NCBI GenBank assembly: GCA_002411345.1
Contig: DHSL01000030.1
Span: 1 to 40,978 of the forward strand
Length of the DNA: 40,978 nucleotides
Reading direction: 5' to 3'
Source: Bacteroidales bacterium UBA5287
Lineage (GTDB): Bacteria; Bacteroidota; Bacteroidia; Bacteroidales; Dysgonomonadaceae
Shown: in pieces, positions 34,906 through 40,978 of the stretch
Numbering within the stretch: position 1 is the stretch's first letter
Layout of the letters: every line of letters starts with the position of its first letter
Translations under genes and position numbers: made by a program
Notes under the pieces: generated by a model
Database searches by the model: none
The model's input: only the letters and a program-made list of their open reading frames with translations
What the model was told of the DNA's origin: nothing

Positions 34906-34989
34906 CGGAAAGTTTCTTATTTTGTTGTAATTAATGTCGATTTTATTGTAATTTATGGTATACAAAACTTATTTTCACAAATCTATCGA

Positions 34990-35682
34990 TTAACCAATAC
35001 GACTTATTTTTCTTAACCTATCTTCATCAATGATCTTTATTTTCCGACCATCCATTGCTATAATACGTTCGTTAGTAAAGATCGAAAGTGTACGAATTGC
35101 GTTTGAGGTCGTCATATTAGACAGGTTTGCTAAATCCTCTCTTGCCAAATAAATATTGATAGTTGCACCATCCTCTTCTAATCCATAACTTTCTTTGAGA
35201 AATATTAGTGATTCTGCAAGTCTGCCTCTAATATGTTTTTGAGTCAAGCTGACAACACGTTCATCAGCGATTCCCAAGTCCACGGATAGTAGATTAACGA
35301 AAAAGAGTGCAAAATCACCATTTTTACGAGCGATCTCTTCTACTGTTTTCATTGGAATGAAACACACCGTACTTTTTTCAACTGATGAAGCAGACGTAAC
35401 ATATTTTTCTTTAGCAAAGTATGCTCGATATCCAAAATACTGTACCGGGCGAATCATCCTAATGATTTGAGTTCTTCCTCCAATACCGTTTTTGAATATT
35501 TTCACTTTGCCTTCAAGTAAGCACATGAGATCTTTCGGCTCATCATCTTCTAAATAGATAATATCTCCATTTTTGAAGTTCTCTTTATAAACGTCAGATG
35601 CCAACAAATTACGCTCACTTTCACTTAGCAACTGCCAAACGTCAGCCAGATATTTTGATAATTCAATGCGGGATTTTGCCAT
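34990..35682 (-). CDS. Crp/Fnr family transcriptional regulator
   Basis: 230 aa from the ATG at 35682 (MAKSRIELSKYL). The frame is open to 35760, but that longer start lies upstream of the promoter element. A cyclic-nucleotide-binding-type beta-roll occupies about 20-140 (NFKNGDIIYLEDDEPKDLMCLLEGKVKIF), joined by a long dimer helix to a winged helix-turn-helix (about 165-225, LAREDLANLSNMTTSNAIRTLSIF). There are no Cys clusters of the FNR iron-sulphur kind. The ligand is unknown. It stands alone and has a good promoter. The targets cannot be read from this window. Confidence 0.92.
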   Translation of the reverse strand: MAKSRIELSKYLADVWQLLSESERNLLASDVYKENFKNGDIIYLEDDEPKDLMCLLEGKVKIFKNGIGGRTQIIRMIRPVQYFGYRAYFAKEKYVTSASSVEKSTVCFIPMKTVEEIARKNGDFALFFVNLLSVDLGIADERVVSLTQKHIRGRLAESLIFLKESYGLEEDGATINIYLAREDLANLSNMTTSNAIRTLSIFTNERIIAMDGRKIKIIDEDRLRKISRIG

Positions 35683-35718
35683 TATAGACGAACTGTTATA
35701 AAACCATGTTCTTAAACA

Positions 35719-35750
35719 CAAAATTAAGTAATAAAACTTTATATTACAAC
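35719..35750 (-). promoter_or_regulatory. Promoter of the Crp/Fnr regulator gene
   Basis: On the minus strand: GTTG (35750-35747), a 20-nt spacer and TAATTTTG (35726-35719), an exact TAnnTTTG. Transcription would start near 35712, giving a 30-nt leader to the ATG at 35682. Confidence 0.55.
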
Positions 35751-35853
35751 TTCCCTTCAAGTTTTTTGAATAAAACGGTCAAATCAACCACTAATAAAAC
35801 AATTAATTACAAGTTATGGTCATCTATTGAGAGGGACTTTTTAAAAAAATATG

Positions 35854-35861
35854 TAAGTTTG
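35854..35861 (+). promoter_or_regulatory. -7 element of the DUF5686 gene
   Basis: TAAGTTTG fits TAnnTTTG and ends only 11 nt before the start codon at 35873. If used, the mRNA leader would be about 5 nt or less. No good -33 element is seen. Confidence 0.4.
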
Positions 35862-35872
35862 TATCTATAAAT

Positions 35873-38023
35873 ATGAAAATCCTGTGGACTATAGTCATTT
35901 TAACAGTTCTGTATACCACGCCAATGCTTGCCCAATATTCACTTTCCGGAGATAGCATTTTGAAAAAGGCGATGCAAGGAGCAGAAAGATACAACGGATT
36001 AGTTGAAAAATACAAAGCCGATGTGTATATGCGAAGCTATATCCAGACCATTAAAAAGAATTCACTATATAAATACACCCATCTGATACCCAACTTCATT
36101 TTGCATGATCCAAATTCAGACGAAGTTTTAATTGAGACAATAAGCAAGTTGAAATATGACTATCCAAAAAGTTATGTACAAGATATAAAATACGTTACCG
36201 GTACATTAACCAAAAAAGGAGATATCAATATGATTCCGTTCAACTTTTTGCATATCAATATATATGGTGAAACCAGTAATGAAGACAGTTTCTTTATGCC
36301 ATTACGTTTTAGCACTTCAAGATATTACACTTACAAGTTAACCAACAGTTATTGTCAAAATGATACAACATATTACACATTTGAATATTCACCGATATAT
36401 AAAAACACAAAATTGATTAAAGGCACATTTGTTATAGAAAGCGGTTCATGGAGAGTAACCCAGTTTACAGGAGAAGGTATAGATTTGATATCTGATTTTT
36501 CTTTCGAGATGACTATGGGCAACAGTATGATTTCTCGATATCTTCCAGAGAACATTATAATATTCCACAGCTCTAATTTTCTAGGGAATGTTGTAGGGAG
36601 CAGACATTTAGCTATTATCAGTTATTCAGAAGCAAATTTAAGACAGACAAAAGATAAAGATCAATCATTAAATTTAAGCGACCAATACAAAGTACGTTTA
36701 GATTCCGTTCCTGTTTATGACGATTCAACATTTTGGAAATCCAAACGTCCTATTCCTTTGCAAGCCGTCGAAAATGATATATTAAAGAATTACGAATTAA
36801 AGAAAGACGAGGCAGTCAGAAAAAGGCAGAATGGTGACACGACCACCATCAACAAAGCCAAGCAATTAGCTCAACGTATTGCATTGAGTTCAAACTATGA
36901 TTATAAATCCACCAGGATTACATATTCAGGTTTATTAAATCCCTTATTAATTGGATATAGTTCTATTGATGGAGTCACCTACCGTCAAGAACTTGGGTTT
37001 GACATTGGATTAAAATGGGACCAAACGATAAATATGGACGCCTATGTAGGATATCTGTTCCGTCGCAAAGAGTTATTTTGTGATATTACCACACGTTGGA
37101 ATTACAATCCCGCCAAGCTTGGAAGTGTATATTTTGCTGCTGGAATTGGAAACCCATCATACAGTTCATTATTTGTAGACAAGATACAAAAAAGTTTACA
37201 GAGTGAAGGTTTAACCTTTTCGGATATCTCTGTCGACTTTTACAAAGACTATTATTTTAAGTTGTTCAATGACATAGAATTAGTAAACGGAATAATCTTT
37301 GGAGCCGGGATAGATTATCATATCAGAAGAGGCAAGAGTAACTCCTCAAAACTTCTATCAGCTCCAATTGATGAATCCGATAAAGACATCAACAATATGT
37401 TTGGAACAAGACGAACTTTTGTACCTTCGATACGATTAGAATGGACTCCTCAACAATATTACAGATTTGAAGACCGACAAAAAATATATGTCCGTTCGTC
37501 CTATCCCACTTTCAGATTCGACATAGCCCACAGTTTCAAGAATATATTAGGCAGCTCATCCGTCTACAATAAATTTGAATTAGATGTCAGTCAGAATATT
37601 GAGACAGGCTTAATGAAATCATTTCAGTATCATGTAGGCGCCGGTCTTTTCACCAATCAGCAAACAGAGTACTTTGCCGACTTTTCGTTCTTTGCCAAGA
37701 ACAACTTCCCCACAAATTGGGATGACGGACTTGGTGGAGGATTTAATTTGTTACCCCGTGAATTTTATAATGCATCCGAATCCTATTTACAAGGCCATTT
37801 CATGTACGAAACACCTTTTTTGCTATTAAGATCAATTCCCCACATTTCAAAAGGTGTAATTGGTGAGCGACTATATATTAGTCAGCTATACACTCCACGC
37901 ATCAAGTCCTACACAGAATTAGGTTATGGCATAGGCAACCGCGTATTTAATTTAGCCGTTTTCGCCTCTTTTCACAAACAGAACTTCAGAAGAGTCGGGA
38001 TTAAAGCTGCATTAGAATTCTGA
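35873..38023 (+). CDS. DUF5686 family outer-membrane protein
   Basis: 716 aa with a signal peptide (MKILWTIVILTVLYTTPMLAQ). The N-terminal periplasmic part (about 25-300) has the family's YKADVYMRSYIQTIKKN, then a C-terminal beta-barrel rich in aromatic strands (LNPLLIGYSSIDGVTYRQEL, VYFAAGIGNPSYSSLFVD, SYTELGYGIGNRVFNLAVF) ending in KAALEF, a typical barrel signal. Many relatives carry an extra carboxypeptidase-regulatory-like domain at the N-terminus; it is absent here. Function is not known; an outer-membrane insertion or transport role is plausible. Transcribed alone, convergent with pspC. Confidence 0.85.
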   Translation: MKILWTIVILTVLYTTPMLAQYSLSGDSILKKAMQGAERYNGLVEKYKADVYMRSYIQTIKKNSLYKYTHLIPNFILHDPNSDEVLIETISKLKYDYPKSYVQDIKYVTGTLTKKGDINMIPFNFLHINIYGETSNEDSFFMPLRFSTSRYYTYKLTNSYCQNDTTYYTFEYSPIYKNTKLIKGTFVIESGSWRVTQFTGEGIDLISDFSFEMTMGNSMISRYLPENIIIFHSSNFLGNVVGSRHLAIISYSEANLRQTKDKDQSLNLSDQYKVRLDSVPVYDDSTFWKSKRPIPLQAVENDILKNYELKKDEAVRKRQNGDTTTINKAKQLAQRIALSSNYDYKSTRITYSGLLNPLLIGYSSIDGVTYRQELGFDIGLKWDQTINMDAYVGYLFRRKELFCDITTRWNYNPAKLGSVYFAAGIGNPSYSSLFVDKIQKSLQSEGLTFSDISVDFYKDYYFKLFNDIELVNGIIFGAGIDYHIRRGKSNSSKLLSAPIDESDKDINNMFGTRRTFVPSIRLEWTPQQYYRFEDRQKIYVRSSYPTFRFDIAHSFKNILGSSSVYNKFELDVSQNIETGLMKSFQYHVGAGLFTNQQTEYFADFSFFAKNNFPTNWDDGLGGGFNLLPREFYNASESYLQGHFMYETPFLLLRSIPHISKGVIGERLYISQLYTPRIKSYTELGYGIGNRVFNLAVFASFHKQNFRRVGIKAALEF

Positions 38024-38088
38024 TGCTATAAAAGAAGGCATTTAGAGCATTATTGTTTATCAATTAATCTTTCGGACGTCATAAAAAG

Positions 38089-38115
38089 AAGGCAACCAGA
38101 ATTACCGATTGCCTT
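38089..38115. terminator. Bidirectional terminator between DUF5686 and pspC genes
   Basis: AAGGCAA / TTGCCTT forms a 7-bp stem with a 13-nt loop. It is preceded by AAAAAG and followed by TTAATT, so both directions end in a T-rich tail. A similar AAAAGAAGGCA also occurs at 38028-38038 without a partner. Confidence 0.6.
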
Positions 38116-38153
38116 TTAATTAAAAACAGTGATTATATAAACAGTGATATAAA

Positions 38154-40280
38154 TTACAATGCCACGCTTACAGTTTCAATAGCAGCATCATTTTTTGAGA
38201 TTTGAGTCGAGTCAGTATTTGTTATTCTTTTGATGCGTGCAGGAGTCACATCATCATTTCTCAGATGCTTAACCGTATCCGTATCAGATTTCGATTCCGT
38301 ATCCGTTTCCGTATCCGTTTCCGATTTCAGTTCACCCTGTTGCATAATATATTCCTTGTTAGAATCCCAATATTGGAAATCCAGGTCCCTATGAGATTTT
38401 CTGAGTTTCTTAACCAGCTTATCCGGTCTTATACCCCTATCATAATCATCAAGAGAATCATCAATCTCAATTTTCTTTCCCTCAGGAACAGCTATTTCCA
38501 CAATCATTGACTGCAATCTGAAACCCTGTTTAATTGGTGTAGAGAAGAATTCAGGCAGTAACAAAACAGAATCATTCTGTTGAATTTCATATCTAAAATC
38601 CTGAGTATTATCCTTTGCCACCTTCAAATCCCTTTCCGTGCTTGCACCTATAAGAGCAACATGAAATAAAGAGTCACGGCTTTTAGTTAACTGAATATTA
38701 ATATCATGGAACAGCAGAGAATCCTGGTTCAGCGAATAGTAAGGTAAGTCATCTATTTCACTATCAGAGCCAAACCCAGCATTAAAAGAGTAGAAATCTC
38801 CCGAATAATTCATTCTGTCCACATAAAGTTTATCCCCTTTAAAAGGTGACAAATGAATATTTTTTTCAGTATAGCTAACCTCTTTATACTTCCCAGCGAC
38901 ACGCGTTGCAAGCATTCCCCCCGCAACAATTCCAACGATCCACAACACCAGGGTAATCCATCCCAAAACCGGGTAAGCCTTATAGTTGCCAGCCCTTCTG
39001 ATCAACCAAATAACCATTGCCACTACAGGAAGAGCGAAAGCCAATATTACGAACATCCACATTAGAGATGATTCATAACCCTGATTTATAAACAGAGATT
39101 TGATCGGAGCCAGTTCCACATTAGCGAATATCAATCCCGCAGCTACAGCGATCATTACGATACAAATTATAGTAGCAGCAAAGCCCAAAATAATTTTAAA
39201 GAAAACCAGTATAGCGTTCAAGCACCCCGACCGTTCATTAGAAGGTGAAGTTTTTGTCGTTCTTGTCGTACTATATTTTGGCGGTTCAGGCGGCAAGTTT
39301 CCCACATTCATCCGATTAGAATTTGAAGCATCTTTTTCAGTATTACCAACAGTGTTTATTGACTGAGAAGAAGCCGCACCCATGTTTGATTCCTCTTTAC
39401 TTTTCACGCTCGCCACATTATCGCTTACCGTTTCACGTATAGATTTGATGTAATCCTTTTCGCCCATCATTTCCACTTTCTGTTTAACCGTAGTAGCCTG
39501 TGGAACAATCATCCACAGGACGATGTAAATAAGCATTATTGACCAGTTGTACCCCCATTTAATGTCAATGTCTCCAAAAATAAAGTTCAACGGGAACAAA
39601 GAAGCCACACCGATAAGGCTAAACAATAGAGGAACAGCCAAAATCAGTCGCGGTATCCATGAATCTATTTTGAAGTAAGCCGCAATTCCTCCGCAAACAC
39701 CCGCTATTATTTTATCATTAGGATTTCGGTACAATCTTTTAGCTATATTTGATTCCAGTGCCACTGGTTTCAATATGATCCACAGCAAGATATATACAAA
39801 AAAGAGAACACTAAAAAACACCACAAAAATCAGTCGCATCCACACCGGGTCAATTTTAAAATAGTTAGCCAGTCCGCTGCAGACCCCCGCGATCATCTTA
39901 TCATTACTATCGCGATACAACGATTTTCCTTCCTGTTGATTTGTTTGTTCATCGATAGGTGGAGACATAGACTGTTTCGATTCAGAAGAGAAATTTTCTT
40001 TTTGAGTCTCCTCAAAATCCGAATCGAAGTCCTCCGGTTTCCCGATACTAGAAGTAATGGTATCCACATCCTCGTCCGTAATCACATTAATGCCATGTCT
40101 CAACCTATTGCCGAACAACTCAGCAATACGGTTTTCTATATCATTTACAATTTCGTCCCCTCCCTCTTCACGTGAAAAATAGTTCTTAAGGTTTTCGATA
40201 TAGCGTTTAAGCATTTCGTAAGCAGTTTCTTCAATTGCTATCACCTGACCTTGAAAATTAATATTTATGACCTTTTTCAT
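38154..40280 (-). CDS. Multi-pass membrane protein with two PspC domains
   Basis: 708 aa. An N-terminal domain (about 1-90, MKKVININFQ...) is followed by two PspC domains: 119-172 (LYRDSNDKMIAGVCSGLANY) and 180-261 (LYRNPNDKIIAGVCGGIAAY), each with its membrane helix pair. A cytoplasmic Ser/Thr-rich linker, three more membrane segments (about 355-470) and a beta-rich C-terminal domain follow. The tail holds an acidic Thr-Asp-Thr-Glu tract coded by a 12-bp tandem repeat. PspC proteins sense or counter membrane stress. It starts 9 bp after the padR gene, whose product probably controls it. No other psp gene is present. Confidence 0.9.
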   Translation of the reverse strand: MKKVININFQGQVIAIEETAYEMLKRYIENLKNYFSREEGGDEIVNDIENRIAELFGNRLRHGINVITDEDVDTITSSIGKPEDFDSDFEETQKENFSSESKQSMSPPIDEQTNQQEGKSLYRDSNDKMIAGVCSGLANYFKIDPVWMRLIFVVFFSVLFFVYILLWIILKPVALESNIAKRLYRNPNDKIIAGVCGGIAAYFKIDSWIPRLILAVPLLFSLIGVASLFPLNFIFGDIDIKWGYNWSIMLIYIVLWMIVPQATTVKQKVEMMGEKDYIKSIRETVSDNVASVKSKEESNMGAASSQSINTVGNTEKDASNSNRMNVGNLPPEPPKYSTTRTTKTSPSNERSGCLNAILVFFKIILGFAATIICIVMIAVAAGLIFANVELAPIKSLFINQGYESSLMWMFVILAFALPVVAMVIWLIRRAGNYKAYPVLGWITLVLWIVGIVAGGMLATRVAGKYKEVSYTEKNIHLSPFKGDKLYVDRMNYSGDFYSFNAGFGSDSEIDDLPYYSLNQDSLLFHDINIQLTKSRDSLFHVALIGASTERDLKVAKDNTQDFRYEIQQNDSVLLLPEFFSTPIKQGFRLQSMIVEIAVPEGKKIEIDDSLDDYDRGIRPDKLVKKLRKSHRDLDFQYWDSNKEYIMQQGELKSETDTETDTESKSDTDTVKHLRNDDVTPARIKRITNTDSTQISKNDAAIETVSVAL
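38274..38330 (-). repeat. Short tandem repeat coding the acidic Thr-Asp-Thr-Glu tract of the PspC protein
   Basis: On the minus strand, units close to GAAACGGATACG repeat about five times and code SETDTETDTESKSDTDT. The 12-bp unit keeps the reading frame, so length changes would lengthen or shorten the tail without a frameshift. Confidence 0.7.
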
Positions 40281-40289
40281 AAGATTATG

Positions 40290-40646
40290 TTATTTTGCAA
40301 CGTTATTACTATCTTGATTCGTTTTGTTGGTAACAGCCTCCACTCCATTAGACAATTCGTTCCATGTAACCTCCAGTAAAGAATAAAACACTCTCCCTTT
40401 ATCCGTTAACCTAAAATACTTACGTGGTGGTCCCGATGTACTTTCCACCCATCTATATGCCAGGATTTCAGCATTTTTCAAACGGTTGAGTAACGGGTAT
40501 AAAGTCCCTTCGAGCAATTGCAGTCCAGAGCTTTTCATCTCGTCAATGATATCCCCCGGATATGCTTCCCCCCGTTTGATTACAGAAAGGATACAATATT
40601 CCAGCACCCCTTTCCGCATTTGACTTTGTGTATTCTCTATATTCAT
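40290..40646 (-). CDS. PadR family transcriptional regulator
   Basis: 118 aa, the short form. The winged-helix signature is clear: MRKGVLEYCILSVIKRGEAY, PGDIIDEMKSSGLQLLEGTLYPLLNRLKNAEIL, then WVESTSGPPRKYFRLTDKGR, followed by a dimerisation helix. PadR proteins bind inverted repeats in promoters and release them on binding a small molecule. The pspC-like gene follows after 9 bp, as is common for PadR-PspC pairs in Bacteroidota. An inverted repeat TGTATT-N4-AATACA overlaps its own promoter, which points to autoregulation. Confidence 0.94.
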   Translation of the reverse strand: MNIENTQSQMRKGVLEYCILSVIKRGEAYPGDIIDEMKSSGLQLLEGTLYPLLNRLKNAEILAYRWVESTSGPPRKYFRLTDKGRVFYSLLEVTWNELSNGVEAVTNKTNQDSNNVAK

Positions 40647-40672
40647 CTTCGTGTTTGAATTATATTACGGTA

Positions 40673-40704
40673 CAAATATACATCTTAACAATGTATTATG
40701 CAAT
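40673..40704 (-). promoter_or_regulatory. Promoter of the padR-pspC operon
   Basis: On the minus strand: ATTG (40704-40701), a 20-nt spacer and TATATTTG (40680-40673), an exact TAnnTTTG. The padR start follows 26 nt downstream. Confidence 0.6.
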
Positions 40705-40707
40705 ACA
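40692..40707. promoter_or_regulatory. Candidate PadR operator
   Basis: TGTATT (40692-40697), ATGC, AATACA (40702-40707) is a perfect 6-bp inverted repeat that overlaps the -33 element. A second inverted repeat, ATACAT (40678-40683) and ATGTAT (40691-40696), covers the spacer. PadR operators are usually of the form ATGT...ACAT or TGTA...TACA. Binding is inferred. Confidence 0.5.
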
Positions 40708-40799
40708 AAGTACTGATTATTTTGCACGTTTAACATTATTTATACTTAGAAGATATATAATAAAGAGTTGACTATGAGTAGTAAAAGCAAGGAAAGTAT

Positions 40800-40978
40800 A
40801 GTAAAACGAGAACGAGAGCAGAGTGATACAAGTGCTAGAGCAGAGTTAAGTGAGAGTGATAATAGAATGATATGAGAGCAAGAGCAGAGTTAAATAATAG
40901 TTAAATCACTATTTAATGAAAATAATATTAGCGTGAGACCATAGTCGGAGGTATATCGGAGGTGACTCGGACCATCCT
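40800..40978 (+). repeat. Array B: long degenerate 11-bp tandem tract running off the window
   Basis: Cut from 40800, the sequence falls into 11-bp units such as AGTAAAACGAG, AGTGATACAAG, AGTTAAGTGAG, AGTGATAATAG, then CGTGAGACCAT, AGTCGGAGGTA, TATCGGAGGTG and ACTCGGACCAT. Unit position 3 (40802 and every 11th base to 40978) is T or C in 17 of 17 cases in a purine-rich strand. Position 7 (from 40806) is A in 15 of 16. The phase is unbroken through an AT-rich middle part (40888-40931). The last four units match the consensus of array A. The end lies beyond the window. Confidence 0.75.

Noticed and set aside
35683..35760. Longer N-terminus for the Crp/Fnr regulator
   Set aside because: The extra start lies upstream of the promoter at 35719-35750, and the added residues do not resemble the family.
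38202..38510. Plus-strand Arg/Phe-rich reading frame
   Set aside because: It is the antisense shadow of the Thr-Asp-Thr-Glu repeat in the PspC gene.
40774..40875. A 33-codon reading frame (MSSKSKESIVKREREQ...) in the right-hand gap
   Set aside because: It is low in complexity and overlaps the 11-bp repeat, which explains the base pattern better; no promoter or homologous signal supports it.

Overview
The window comes from an AT-rich genome of the phylum Bacteroidota, most likely the order Bacteroidales. The evidence is a SusC/SusD pair, paired GH92 enzymes, the bamD-omega-DUF4293 cluster, DUF5686 and DUF3316-type envelope proteins, near absence of Shine-Dalgarno sites, and promoters of the Bacteroidota type (TTTG or TTG, 19-20 bp, then TAnnTTTG). 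I cannot name the species.

Layout. (1) 41-3321, minus strand: an exported Gfo/Idh/MocA oxidoreductase (Tat signal), a DUF1080 lipoprotein and a sugar isomerase-like TIM-barrel lipoprotein. This trio fits a periplasmic 3-keto-glycoside cleavage route. Hairpin terminators separate the genes. (2) 3596-8984, minus strand: two GH92 alpha-mannosidase-like enzymes and a 'basic secretory protein' type metallopeptidase, packed as an operon. (3) 9136-9723, minus strand: rpsP. (4) 9934-24129, plus strand: a complete polysaccharide utilisation locus. It holds a membrane-spanning propeller/Y_Y_Y/LuxR-HTH regulator, then GH3 beta-glucosidase, GH144-like glucanase, SusC, SusD, a LamG surface lipoprotein, a hairpin and a second GH144-like glucanase. 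The enzyme set points to beta-1,2-glucan (sophoro-oligosaccharides). (5) 24481-31887, minus strand: an unrecognised secreted protein, aroC, a SlyD-like FKBP isomerase with a Cys-rich tail, a MalY/PatB aminotransferase, a DUF3316-like protein and topoisomerase IV subunit A. (6) 32202-35682: an M48 lipoprotein protease (+), then DUF4293, RNA polymerase omega and BamD (-), and a Crp/Fnr regulator (-). (7) 35873-40646: a DUF5686 outer-membrane protein (+), then a padR-pspC operon (-).

The PUL model is as follows. The surface lipoproteins and the C-terminal GH144 bind and cut the glucan, SusC/D import fragments, and the periplasmic GH144 and GH3 finish them. The regulator senses a fragment in the periplasm and acts on the promoter in front of GH3, where two TAGTACTC direct repeats sit 30 bp apart.

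The most unusual signals are non-coding. The right edge (40800-40978) is a continuous tract of degenerate 11-bp units that holds phase for at least 16 units and runs out of the window. Four units matching its distal part lie on the minus strand at 24307-24350. The 3' end of the PatB gene is a 21/22-bp minisatellite coding a heptad repeat. It spills past the stop codon and would extend the protein if two single bases were removed. No tRNA, rRNA, IS element or CRISPR array was recognised.
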